Assembly: GCF_017161325.1 (NCBI RefSeq)
Contig: NZ_CP045670.1
Span: 496,001 to 560,000 of the forward strand
DNA length: 64,000 nt
Direction: 5' to 3'
DNA from: Treponema pedis
Lineage (GTDB): Bacteria > Spirochaetota > Spirochaetia > Treponematales > Treponemataceae
In this document: piece by piece, positions 1 through 8,100 of the stretch
Numbering within the stretch: position 1 is the first letter of the stretch
Layout: the number at the start of each line of letters is the position of its first letter
Notes under the pieces: model-generated
Seen by the model: only the letters and a program-made list of their open reading frames with translations
Databases searched by the model: none
What the model was told of the DNA's origin: nothing
Made by a program: the position numbers and the translations under genes

Positions 1-2
1 TT

Positions 3-446
3 GTCGAAGGCGGAAAAGGAGCAGTCGAACTTGCCGAACTTGTGGTAAAAACGATTGCCGAAAAACCGTCCAAACCTCTTCAATTTATTTATGACGACGG
101 CGATGCCGTTAAAACCAAAATCGGTAAAATTTGTAAAGAAATTTACGGAGCGAGGGAAGTTACGTACTCCGCAGCTGCCGACAAGATGATTAAAAAGATT
201 GAAGAATCGGGCTTCGGCAAATACCCCGTATGTATTGCAAAAACCCAATACTCGTTCTCAGGCGACCCGAAACTCTACGGCGTTCCCAAAGATTTTGAAA
301 TGAACGTCCGCGATGTTGTCCTTAATTCCGGCTCCGAAATGGTTGTTGCAATTATGGGAGATATGATGAGAATGCCAGGCTTACCGAAAGACCCTCAGGC
401 AATTCATATTGACTTGGTAAACGGAAATATCGAAGGTCTTTCGTAA
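3..446 (+). CDS. fhs: Formate--tetrahydrofolate ligase, C-terminal part (5' end outside window)
   Basis: ATP-dependent ligation of formate to tetrahydrofolate, feeding one-carbon metabolism in the cytoplasm. The frame is open from the first bases of the window, so this is the C-terminal ~147 residues of a protein normally about 550 long. Recognisable family segments are [17 protein letters not shown], the following NVRDV strand, and the conserved tail [16 protein letters not shown] followed by [14 protein letters not shown]. The internal GTG at 42 is not a real start, because the frame continues upstream with matching family sequence. No obvious intrinsic terminator follows; the next gene has its own promoter. 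Confidence 0.93.
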   Translation, partial: VEGGKGAVELAELVVKTIAEKPSKPLQFIYDDGDAVKTKIGKICKEIYGAREVTYSAAADKMIKKIEESGFGKYPVCIAKTQYSFSGDPKLYGVPKDFEMNVRDVVLNSGSEMVVAIMGDMMRMPGLPKDPQAIHIDLVNGNIEGLS

Positions 447-511
447 TTTTCCGTAAATACTCGGTGTATTTGCCGTTCAGCTTACTTAAAAAAAGCGGGA
501 GCGGAAAGGTC

Positions 512-540
512 TTGCCGTTTATACAATAATGTTGTATAAT
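512..540 (+). promoter_or_regulatory. Promoter with palindromic operator, upstream of LysM lipoprotein
   Basis: TTGCCG (512-517), a 17-bp spacer and a perfect TATAAT (535-540). A perfect inverted repeat TATACAA-TAATG-TTGTATA (520-538) sits in the spacer and overlaps the -10, where a repressor could block polymerase. The cognate regulator is unknown. Confidence 0.6.
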
Positions 541-598
541 TCGGTAAAGTAATTTATAAAACAGGAAAACCTGTATTTATATTTTTGAGGAGTAAAAT

Positions 599-1090
599 AT
601 GAACAAAATTTTGAAAATGCTGGCAATTGCCGCCATTGTTTCATTTGTTTTCTCTAGCTGCGGAACTCCGCCGCCCGCTCCGCCTGCGGAAAAACCCGCA
701 CCGGTTATGGAAGACCCGAAACCGGAACCGGAGCCTGCCCCCGCGCAGGAAGCCGCTCCTATGGCTGAAGAGCCTATGGACGTTCCTGTAAAGGAGTACA
801 TTGTAGTTGCGGGAGATACCCTATCGCAAATTGCGCTTAAGTTCTACGGAACAAGGGAAAAGGCGTATTATTTCCCGATAATAATGACGGTTACACCCGG
901 AGTTATTAAGCACCCGGATAAGCTTACACCTAAAATGAAGCTTTTAATTCCCGATTTTGAATTATTTATGAAGCATTCCGCTTCAAAAGAAAAGTCAAAA
1001 CCGGATTTTGAAAAATGTATCAAAATTTACGAAGACGAAGGCAGAAGCGGTGTAGCTCAATCTCTTAGAATGAGAGTTCAAAAATTCTAA
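599..1090 (+). CDS. LysM-domain lipoprotein
   Basis: A 163-residue exported lipoprotein predicted to bind peptidoglycan. The N-terminus has a Lys-containing start, a hydrophobic core and a spirochaete-type lipobox FSSC (Cys about residue 21). A Pro/Glu/Ala-rich linker (about 24-65) follows, then a LysM motif starting YIVVAGDTLSQIALKFYG (about 68-115). The C-terminal ~45 residues are charged and helical. It probably spans from the lipid anchor to the cell wall. GAGG at 586-589 sets the ATG at 599. It is a single-gene unit between its own promoter and a strong terminator. Function beyond cell-wall binding cannot be read from the sequence. Confidence 0.85.
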   Translation: MNKILKMLAIAAIVSFVFSSCGTPPPAPPAEKPAPVMEDPKPEPEPAPAQEAAPMAEEPMDVPVKEYIVVAGDTLSQIALKFYGTREKAYYFPIIMTVTPGVIKHPDKLTPKMKLLIPDFELFMKHSASKEKSKPDFEKCIKIYEDEGRSGVAQSLRMRVQKF

Positions 1091-1127
1091 TTTTTTAATT
1101 GGGAATTTATGACTTTCATAAAAACTG

Positions 1128-1160
1128 CTTCCCCGCTTTTTTTGCGGGGAAGTTTTTTTT
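1128..1160 (+). terminator. Intrinsic terminator after LysM lipoprotein
   Basis: Perfect 9-bp stem CTTCCCCGC / GCGGGGAAG with a 7-T loop, followed by eight T residues. It separates the LysM gene from the M42 peptidase. Confidence 0.88.
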
Positions 1161-1182
1161 CGCTTTAACAGGAGCATTTGTT

Positions 1183-2238
1183 ATGGAAATACACAAAGAC
1201 TATCTGCGATATGCGGTGGAGCTTTCAAAAGAACTGTTGCAAATACACAGCCCCGGAGGATATACCGTAAATGCCATAGACCGTTTAAAAAAAGAATTCG
1301 ATTCGCTCGGCATTAAATATACCGAAACGAACAAGGGCGCAATTTACGGTACAATCGAAGGTAAAAAGACAGAAAAACACAGAGTTGTTTCAGCCCATGC
1401 CGATACCTTAGGCGCTATGGTCAGGCAAATAAAACCGAACGGTTGTTTAAAACTTGCGCCCATAGGCGGCATCGCTTTTAACAGTATTGAGGGAGAAACG
1501 CTTTACATAATAACCCGTACCGGAAAAATTATTACGGGAACCGGTTTACCCGAAAAAGCCTCCGTTCATATTTTTGAAAACATTGAAAAAGAAGAGCGTA
1601 ACGGCGAAACCTTTGAAGTCAGGCTTGATGCCGATACTTCTTCTAAAGAGGAAACTCTTAAACTCGGAATAAATGTCGGGGATTTTGTCGCCTTTGAGCC
1701 CCGCACCGTAGAAACTCCCGAGGGCTATATAAAATCGCGCCATTTGGACGATAAGGCTTGTATAGGAATGATGTTTGCCGTTTGCAAATATTTAAAAGAA
1801 AAAAACGAAAAACCGGCTTATACTACGCATTTTTTTATCAGTAATTATGAAGAAATAGGGCACGGATTTTACGGCATTCCGAAAGAATGCTTTGAAGTTC
1901 TTGCAGTCGATATCGGTACGGTAGGCGGCTTACAAAATTCCGATGAACATGCCGTTACGATTATTGCAAAGGATTCCCGTACTCCATACGATTACGGCTT
2001 TAGGCACCGCTTGGAGGAGCTTGCAATAAAAAACGGAATAAATTACAGAACCGATGTTATGTTCAGGTACGGCTCCGACGCGAGTATGTATGTTTTGCAA
2101 GGTTTTGATATAAACTTTGCCTGTGCGGGTCCCGGAGTAAGCGCAACTCATCATTATGAACGTACACACCTTGATGCTTTTAAAGCGACAATAGATTTAA
2201 TTTATGCTTACACAATGGAAGAATTAAAGTGTTTTTAA
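1183..2238 (+). CDS. M42-family metallo-aminopeptidase
   Basis: Cytoplasmic di-zinc aminopeptidase (glutamyl aminopeptidase/endoglucanase-like M42 family) releasing N-terminal residues from short peptides. At 351 residues it has normal family length. Metal and catalytic residues are visible in order: SAHADTLG (His about 72), RHLDDKA (Asp about 189), NYEEIGHG (catalytic and metal Glu, about 223-224), AVDIG (Asp about 243) and the C-terminal THHYERTH. ATG 1183 is chosen because GGAG lies at 1171-1174. The longer frame from 1099 would run through the upstream terminator. In a peptide-importing organism it would complete breakdown of imported peptides. The 3' end overlaps the start proposed for the next small lipoprotein. 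Confidence 0.88.
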   Translation: MEIHKDYLRYAVELSKELLQIHSPGGYTVNAIDRLKKEFDSLGIKYTETNKGAIYGTIEGKKTEKHRVVSAHADTLGAMVRQIKPNGCLKLAPIGGIAFNSIEGETLYIITRTGKIITGTGLPEKASVHIFENIEKEERNGETFEVRLDADTSSKEETLKLGINVGDFVAFEPRTVETPEGYIKSRHLDDKACIGMMFAVCKYLKEKNEKPAYTTHFFISNYEEIGHGFYGIPKECFEVLAVDIGTVGGLQNSDEHAVTIIAKDSRTPYDYGFRHRLEELAIKNGINYRTDVMFRYGSDASMYVLQGFDINFACAGPGVSATHHYERTHLDAFKATIDLIYAYTMEELKCF

Positions 2239-2684
2239 ATTGTGTTAAAACTGCAATATCGAAACCTTTTACTCCTTTTTTGCTTACATTAAGGGTTATG
2301 TTTATTCTTTTTGCAATTATAAGTTTTACGGCTTGCAAAAAAGAATACTCCGAGGTTTTCGATATTGATGAGTTAAAAGAAATTGCCGCCGAAGCGGTTT
2401 TAATTATAAATGAAAAAAGCTGGGACGAAATAAGGTCTTTATCTTCGCAAGAATTTAAAGAGCAGTTTACCGACGATTTTATCTCTTTAAATTTGGAACC
2501 TGTTTTTGCCGATGCGGGAAAATATAAATTTACACGTAGCTCTTTTTTTACCGAAAGTTCAGATGAAAAAAACTCAAGAAAAACCGGCATAGTTATTGTC
2601 AGAACAAAATACGAAAATAAAACGGTTCATTTTACCTTTAATTTTAATGAAAAAAAAGAGCTTTGCGGAATGTTTATTTATTAA
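2229..2684 (+). CDS. Small putative lipoprotein of unknown function
   Basis: I do not recognise the family. The N-terminal hydrophobic stretch ends in a lipobox-like FTAC followed by KKE, so a lipoprotein anchored to a periplasm-facing membrane is likely. The remaining ~115 residues are charged, with alternating helix and strand (DELKEIAAEAVLIINEKSWD, then KTGIVIVRTKY). This gives the look of a small periplasmic domain of the DUF3887 kind, but this is a weak resemblance. The start is uncertain: GTG 2229 overlaps the M42 gene by 10 bases and gives an n-region with Lys and Arg; TTG 2280 or ATG 2298 would give a shorter signal. No clear ribosome binding site decides between them. It is probably translated as part of the M42 transcript. 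Confidence 0.6.
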   Translation: MFLNCVKTAISKPFTPFLLTLRVMFILFAIISFTACKKEYSEVFDIDELKEIAAEAVLIINEKSWDEIRSLSSQEFKEQFTDDFISLNLEPVFADAGKYKFTRSSFFTESSDEKNSRKTGIVIVRTKYENKTVHFTFNFNEKKELCGMFIY

Positions 2685-2702
2685 AGGCTTTTTTATAAAC
2701 CG

Positions 2703-3789
2703 TTATTTTTTTAATTTGAATTCTACGATAACGGGTTGGTGGTCCGAAACTGCAAAATCCATACCTTCGGTTTTTACGCTTAAAATTTCCACATTGGGAG
2801 AAACTAAAAATCCGTCGATAATTGTAGTGTAGTTTTCGCCTTTTATATACGGCTTTTCAAGGAGGCGCACCGTAGGTTCGGTTTTATCGAAAACCCATTT
2901 CCAATCCGTACCCGCAAAATCTTTATTTAAGTACCGTATCCAATAAAGCATACTGTCGTCAGTGGTATAGGGTTTAAATAAATCTTTTTCTACGCCGGGG
3001 AATAAAGAATTCCAATCGCCTCCCGCAATTACCCAATGCCCCTTTCCGTAAAGCTCCAATATAAGTTTTCGCAAGTATTCAAGTTCCTGCTTCCGCATAG
3101 AGCCGTCGCTGTCATAAGCGGAAAGGTGAAGGTTAATTATATAAATATCTTTATCGGGAATCTCCGTTTTTAATTGGGATACAAGAAGACAGCGTTTTAA
3201 ATTAACTGTTTTAAGAGGCCATGGGAAACTTCCGGGCAGCCGGTGCCGCTCTGCACTTTTAATTTTGTATTTTGAAGAAGTAAAAATGCCGCTATGCACT
3301 TTTCCCAAAGAATTGAAAAAGGGAAAAGGAACGGTTACGGCATTGTAATTTGCTGCAAAGCATGAATCCTCGTCTTTTAAATAAGATTGCAGCATTTCTT
3401 TTTCCGGAACATAAAAGCTGCGTTTTGATTTTACATCTATTTCCTGTAAAAGATTAAAGTCGGCATTTATCTCGGAAATAGTTTGTTTTACAAATTCAAA
3501 ATTTTCCAAAACGGCTTCTTTACTGCGGGCTACAACCGCTTTTCCTCCGTCGTAAAAAAAATCGTTTTTTGCATCAAGTCCGCAATAACCTAAATTCCAC
3601 GAAAGAATCTTTAAGGAGCTTTCCGATTGGACGGTTTCGTTTTTACTTTCAGTATTTATCGATACGGTTTCCAATTTTTTTCGGACGGTATTCCATAATC
3701 GTAAAAAAAAGAAAAAATAAAATTACAAATAAAAATCCCGCTGCAATAATACCAAGTAAGCTGTAAGCTATAATTTTGGGTTTATTCAT
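2703..3789 (-). CDS. Membrane-anchored endonuclease/exonuclease/phosphatase-family hydrolase, frameshifted in the N-terminal region
   Basis: A metal-dependent phosphoesterase of the EEP (DNase I-like) fold. The frame 2703-3674 carries all catalytic motifs: LSWNLGYCG, NLLQEID (metal Glu), AGGDWNS and VSDHQPVIVEF (Asp-His). The real start appears to be ATG at 3789, where AAGGAG precedes it and a typical N-terminal membrane anchor follows (GIIAAGFLFVILFFLFFT, then MEYRPKK). The anchor frame and the catalytic frame join if one base is removed from the seven-T run at 3675-3681 (A7 on the coding strand). As sequenced, the anchor frame stops after 46 codons. The catalytic domain would be active outside the cytoplasmic membrane if the anchor is intact. 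Substrate unknown (nucleic acid, phosphoinositide-like lipid or sphingomyelin are all possible). Confidence 0.8.
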
Positions 3790-3852
3790 ATTTAGCTCCT
3801 TAAGTTATTCTATAAAACCGGCCGTTTAAAAGTAAAAACAGCCCGATATTTT

Positions 3853-5778
3853 TTATTTAAATAATTCGTAAATCTCTTCACGGTAAAGTTTTACTATTTT
3901 GTGCCTCATCATTTCACCTTTTGCCGAAAGCTCTTGTCCTGCTTTAAATTCGTTAGGTAAAAGAACTATTTTATTTATACGCTCAAAAATTTTAAAACCG
4001 GTTTTTGCATTTATAAGTTCCGCAACTTCCGCTTCATACAGTTTTTGTACGGCAGGCTCATTTATTAAAGTTTCGACCGGAACGTTTTTAAAGCCCTGGT
4101 TTTCCGCCCATTGTTTTAGATTTTCGCCGTTTACCGCAAGCAGGGCTCCGAGGAAGCGCTGGTCCTGCCCTAAAACCACCGCCGTAGTTATTAAGGGAGA
4201 TTCCTGCAATTTAACTTCAATCGGTACGGGCTCTATATTTTCACCGCCGCGTAAAACAATAGTATTCTTTTTTCTGCCTCTTAAAATAAGCTCACCGTCT
4301 ATTGTAGTAAGAGCCAAATCTCCGGTGTCGAACCAGCCGTCTTTATCTATAACTTCGGCTGTCGTTTCGGGGGCATTGTAATAACCCTTTGTAACCGGCT
4401 CCCCTTTTACCATCAATACGCCTTTTTTTCCGCAGCCGAGTTCATTTCCGTTTTTATCTACGATTTTATACTGAAAACATTTAAGCGGTTTTCCTAATGT
4501 CCCGAATACGGGGCGCGGCATGGGACGGACGCTTATAACCGGAGCGGTTTCGGTAATACCGTAACCCTCTACGACGTTTACACCTATTGCCCAGAAAAAT
4601 TCATCTACGTTAGGCGGTAAGGCTCCGCCGCCCGAAACGCCCGCTTTAAAGCATTTTCCGAATTTTTTACGAATTGCTCTGTAAATAATTAAGTCGCCTA
4701 TAAAATAAAGAGGCGCAAGACAGATAAGAGGTAAAAATGACAAAACCGGATAAAGAATTTTTGTTCTGCGCTGAAAATGCGGACATAAGCCCAAAACTCG
4801 TCTTTTTTGCCTCATTGTTTTAACTCCTACGGAGATAAAAAATAAGAATAAATAATAAAGAGGTCTTCCGCGTTTTTTCATTGCCTTAAAAATACCGTCA
4901 TAAACGGCCTCCCAAATTCTGGGTACGGAAGGAAACAGTACCGGATTTATAATTTGCATATCCGCTAAAAGAATACTTCCTATAGGTTTTGAATAAGCAA
5001 TTGTTCCCGCCGAAATTATAATTACATATTCGCAAGCTCTTTCAAAAGAATGCCAAACCGGTAAAACCGAAATGGCTTTTTCTCCGGGCTTCATAATAAT
5101 ACGCTCTTGCAATTCCTCAAGCTGTGCCATAAAATTTTTATGAGACATTGTAACGCCTTTGGGATTGCCTGTAGTTCCGGAAGTGAAGATAATTGAAGCA
5201 AGGTCGTCAAGTTCTACTTTTTCGGCGAATTCTTCCGGTTTAATCCGTCCTTCGGCTCTCTCTTTTTTTCCGGTTTCAATTATCTCATCATAAGTAAGAA
5301 ATTTTATATTACGTGCTTGAAGATTGAATTCCGATTCAAGTTTTTTAAAGTCGGCATTATCGAAGGCGATAATACACTCCAATGACGGAATATCTTTGAT
5401 GTTTTTTAAAACTTTAGTAATTTGTACTTCGTTTTCCAAAATTGCGAATTTACATTCCGCAAAGGATAAAATATGTGTAATCTCCTGTTCCGTGGCATCG
5501 CAGCCCCTCGGAACGTCGGCAGCTCCCAAGTTCATAACTCCGAAGCTGGCGTGGAGCCATTCTTTTCTGTTATCGGCAATAAGACCTACATGGTCTTTCG
5601 GTTTACAACCGAAAAATATAAGTCCTGCGGAAAAATCAAGGGCTGTTTGATAAAGAGATTTATAAGAAAGAGTATGAAACTCCTTGTCTTCACTCTTAAA
5701 CATTTGTGCCCCGATATCGGGGTAGGTTTCGGAAATCCGTTTTAAAAGTAACGGCAACGATTTATCTTTAATACTCAT
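3853..5778 (-). CDS. Long-chain fatty acid--CoA ligase (AMP-binding)
   Basis: Adenylates a fatty acid with ATP and transfers it to CoA, activating host-derived or endogenous fatty acids for lipid synthesis at the inner face of the membrane. The ~641-residue protein has the full-length bacterial/eukaryotic-like ACSL layout: P-loop IIFTSGTTGNPKGV (about residues 200-215), GYGITETAPV (A5), the LTTIDGELILRGRKKN hinge and a C-terminal cap. A hydrophobic segment in the middle (YYLFLFFISVG, then a second near LICLAPLYFIGDLIIY) is typical of spirochaetal ACSL proteins. The start is set at ATG 5778 (MSIKDKS). An upstream in-frame extension to 5826 reads through a TTGACA element at 5814-5809. No Shine-Dalgarno is visible before 5778. 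Confidence 0.85.
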   Translation of the reverse strand: MSIKDKSLPLLLKRISETYPDIGAQMFKSEDKEFHTLSYKSLYQTALDFSAGLIFFGCKPKDHVGLIADNRKEWLHASFGVMNLGAADVPRGCDATEQEITHILSFAECKFAILENEVQITKVLKNIKDIPSLECIIAFDNADFKKLESEFNLQARNIKFLTYDEIIETGKKERAEGRIKPEEFAEKVELDDLASIIFTSGTTGNPKGVTMSHKNFMAQLEELQERIIMKPGEKAISVLPVWHSFERACEYVIIISAGTIAYSKPIGSILLADMQIINPVLFPSVPRIWEAVYDGIFKAMKKRGRPLYYLFLFFISVGVKTMRQKRRVLGLCPHFQRRTKILYPVLSFLPLICLAPLYFIGDLIIYRAIRKKFGKCFKAGVSGGGALPPNVDEFFWAIGVNVVEGYGITETAPVISVRPMPRPVFGTLGKPLKCFQYKIVDKNGNELGCGKKGVLMVKGEPVTKGYYNAPETTAEVIDKDGWFDTGDLALTTIDGELILRGRKKNTIVLRGGENIEPVPIEVKLQESPLITTAVVLGQDQRFLGALLAVNGENLKQWAENQGFKNVPVETLINEPAVQKLYEAEVAELINAKTGFKIFERINKIVLLPNEFKAGQELSAKGEMMRHKIVKLYREEIYELFK

Positions 5779-5890
5779 AAAGATAACGCTAGTATAAAAT
5801 AAATATTGTGTCAAGTGGGGGAACAAAATGTTTTTATGTTTAATTTGTTTGTAATAATTAAAAAAATATTCAAAAAAAAGTAAAACCCTA

Positions 5891-5918
5891 TTGACACGGG
5901 GGGGGGGGGGGATATAAT
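5891..5918 (+). promoter_or_regulatory. Consensus promoter with 14-G tract as spacer (candidate phase-variable promoter)
   Basis: Perfect TTGACA at 5891-5896 and perfect TATAAT at 5913-5918. The 16-bp spacer consists of C, fourteen G (5898-5911) and A. Slippage in the G tract would change the -35/-10 spacing away from or towards the 17-bp optimum. An 8-bp perfect inverted repeat ACTTATAG / CTATAAGT (5926-5948, 7-base loop) starts at the expected +1 and could be an operator or a 5' mRNA hairpin. The downstream gene has GGAGGG at 5960-5965. The exact G count depends on sequencing accuracy. Confidence 0.85.
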
Positions 5919-5970
5919 AGAAGAAACTTATAGCTTATTACTATAAGTAATAAAAAGTTGGAGGGCGGCT

Positions 5971-7203
5971 ATGGATGACCCGCTGTTAAGTGTTTATAAA
6001 AAAGTTGTAGCTGAACATCTTGAAGTAATTAAAAAACTGCTCGATTACGGAAAGAAGTATTACAAAGAGTATGAAAAAGTAAGAAGTGAATACGGACTTG
6101 ATAAAAAGTTGGGATTTAATTTTTTTACCGCAATTTCCGAAAAATACAATTGCGAGAATTTACATGCGGGTATTTTACGGCTTATTTTAAATCCTAACAA
6201 TAAGGAAATCGGCAACCGTAAATTTCTGGACTGTTTTTTAGAGCTGATTGATTGTAAGAATGTTTTTAAAAAATCCGATAAAGTGCGCTGTCTTCGTGAA
6301 AAAAAATACAGTGATATTTTAATCCGTAACGATTCTAAAGCGATTATTATAGAAAATAAAATCAATCCTACGGTTTGTATTCCGAATATGCCTGCACAAT
6401 ATATGGAAATAGTTAAAAAAGAAAAGTTGGAAGTTGTAAAAATAGTATATCTTACATTAGCCGATGACAAAAAAATAGATATTCTGTCATACGTAGGTAA
6501 ATATAAAAACTTTTTTAAAAATCCCGAATCGAAATTATATTATCTTGCTATTATCGATACCGTTAAAAAAGACTTGGTTCATTGGTTTTTGCCCAAGTGT
6601 ATTAAGATAGCGGAGAAACAGGAAAAAGAGAAAAAACTGGAAAAAAGTTTTTCGGTTTTTTTACGGCATTATCAAACACTGCTTATACATTTAGGAGGCG
6701 AAATTATGATGAGAGATGCACAAAAGGAATTGGTCCATGAAATTTATTCCAATAAAGAATATATGGCTGCTATGGGTAATCTAAAAGATTTGATTACTAA
6801 GGAATGGTTGGTAAACGAGTTAAGAGAAGAATGTATTGCGGAAGAAGTTATGAAATCGGACAGAGGGTATTTATGGCATTCATGCGGAAGAACTATGTAT
6901 AAGCAAATTCATAAAACTGATGAATTTGCCGTTGCATATTATACGACCGGTGCATACGGGTTTATTTCGTTAAATGAAAAGGGGATTTTTTCTAAAGATT
7001 TAAAGAAAAAATTAACCGCAATTTTAAGCGACAGCTGTTTTGATTTAAATTCGGGAGATACGCTTTTTTCGAAAGATGAAAATCCGCAATGGATTTACAG
7101 GGAGTTCAGTTATTGGGGTACGCTTACAATCGGCGAGCGGGCGGAGATGATAAGTAAAAAGTTAAAAATGCTTGAAAAAAAATGCCACATTGAAGGAAAA
7201 TAA
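5971..7203 (+). CDS. PD-(D/E)XK nuclease-superfamily protein (PDDEXK_4-like)
   Basis: A 410-residue cytoplasmic protein. The N-terminal half matches the PD-(D/E)XK pattern of the PF14281 type: helical lead-in, ENLHAGILRLILNP (Glu62), YSDILIRND (Asp115) and IIIENKI (Glu128-x-Lys130), so the metal-binding and catalytic residues are intact. The C-terminal half (about 225-410) is helical, with an aromatic-rich end (NPQWIYREFSYWGTLTIG), and I cannot assign it. Members of this superfamily occur in restriction and phage-defence systems, but many are single uncharacterised genes. It is a one-gene unit with no methylase or defence partner beside it. GGAGGG precedes ATG 5971. The gene is directly downstream of the G-tract promoter, suggesting on/off expression between cells. 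Anti-phage function is inference only. Confidence 0.75.
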   Translation: MDDPLLSVYKKVVAEHLEVIKKLLDYGKKYYKEYEKVRSEYGLDKKLGFNFFTAISEKYNCENLHAGILRLILNPNNKEIGNRKFLDCFLELIDCKNVFKKSDKVRCLREKKYSDILIRNDSKAIIIENKINPTVCIPNMPAQYMEIVKKEKLEVVKIVYLTLADDKKIDILSYVGKYKNFFKNPESKLYYLAIIDTVKKDLVHWFLPKCIKIAEKQEKEKKLEKSFSVFLRHYQTLLIHLGGEIMMRDAQKELVHEIYSNKEYMAAMGNLKDLITKEWLVNELREECIAEEVMKSDRGYLWHSCGRTMYKQIHKTDEFAVAYYTTGAYGFISLNEKGIFSKDLKKKLTAILSDSCFDLNSGDTLFSKDENPQWIYREFSYWGTLTIGERAEMISKKLKMLEKKCHIEGK

Positions 7204-7223
7204 ATTTAATGTAAATATCTTGC

Positions 7224-7266
7224 TTGACAAAACCGTAAAAAAACTATAACATTTTTACAATGTTAT
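7224..7266 (+). promoter_or_regulatory. Promoter and overlapping inverted repeat at the TetR gene start (predicted leaderless)
   Basis: TTGACA (7224-7229), a 17-bp spacer and TAACAT (7247-7252), which puts the transcription start at about the ATG (7260). A perfect 8-bp inverted repeat ATAACATT-TTTAC-AATGTTAT (7246-7266) covers the -10, the start site and the start codon. This is the position expected for autorepression. No Shine-Dalgarno is present. Confidence 0.65.
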
Positions 7267-7919
7267 TTAAGACAAAAACCGAATCCGAAAAAAAGATTAG
7301 TCAATGTGATACAAGAGCCCTTATTTTAAAATGCGCTGCAATAGAGTTTTTAAAAAACGGTTGGGAAAAAAGCAATATACGTAAAATTGCAAAAGAAGCG
7401 GGAGTTACGACGGGCTCTCTTTATTTCCATTTTAAAAGTAAAGCCGATATTTTTGAAGAGTTGGTTAAAGATACTTATGAAGAGCTTTTAAGAATGCAAA
7501 AGAAAATGTATGAAGACCACTTTGCAATTCCGATTAAGGAAGCGGAAAAACGTAAAGCTTTCCGCTTACAGGGCAGGCGGTCTATTGTGGAATATTCTTA
7601 TAAGCATTCTCAAGCCGTAAAACTTTTATTATGCGCTTCTGAAGGTACCGAATATTCCGATTTGTTCGATAAAATGATGGAAATTACAAGAAATGCCGAT
7701 ATTTGTGCTTTTAACGAGTGTAAAAAATGGGGTATATTGGAAGATATTATCGATACGGATTTAATTATTGCCATAGATAAAACTTCTTGGAGATGCCTTT
7801 TTGAACCTGTTTGCAGGGACATTCCTTACGAAAAAGCCGTAAAATATGCGGATTTAATAAGCGATTTTTATGAAGCCGGCTGGTGTAAAATATTTTCCGG
7901 TATTACCGAAAACCGATAA
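7260..7919 (+). CDS. TetR/AcrR-family transcriptional regulator
   Basis: One-component repressor of 219 residues. The N-terminal helix-turn-helix is clear: NIRKIAKEAGVTTGSLYFHF then KSKADIFEELV (about residues 40-70). It is followed by an all-helical ligand/dimerisation domain with no recognisable ligand signature. ATG 7260 is the only sensible start. It lies about 8 bases downstream of the -10, so the mRNA is probably leaderless. An inverted repeat built on TAACAT/ATGTTA spans its own promoter. The same hexamers form a palindrome at the promoter of the ABC/ECF operon at 9.8 kb, making that operon a plausible second target. gltS, the next gene, has its own promoter without these hexamers. Confidence 0.85.
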   Translation: MLFKTKTESEKKISQCDTRALILKCAAIEFLKNGWEKSNIRKIAKEAGVTTGSLYFHFKSKADIFEELVKDTYEELLRMQKKMYEDHFAIPIKEAEKRKAFRLQGRRSIVEYSYKHSQAVKLLLCASEGTEYSDLFDKMMEITRNADICAFNECKKWGILEDIIDTDLIIAIDKTSWRCLFEPVCRDIPYEKAVKYADLISDFYEAGWCKIFSGITENR

Positions 7920-8002
7920 ACTTAAAAAGCAAAATTGTTTTGTCTTCTTTTTCAGGTTAGGTTGTTCGTTGCCGTTTTTAATATAAAAAATCAAAATAAC
8001 TA

Positions 8003-8031
8003 TTTACAAGCCGAAAAACCTGTGTTAAAAT
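8003..8031 (+). promoter_or_regulatory. Predicted promoter of gltS
   Basis: TTTACA (8003-8008), 17-bp spacer and TAAAAT (8026-8031). The leader to the ATG is about 60 bases and contains a small CCGG-based hairpin near 8051. AGGGGG (8090-8095) is the ribosome binding site. Confidence 0.5.
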
Positions 8032-8100
8032 AAAAAAGCGTTTTATCCAATCCGGTTTCCGGAACATACGCACATTTTAAAACTTGACAGGGGGATTACT

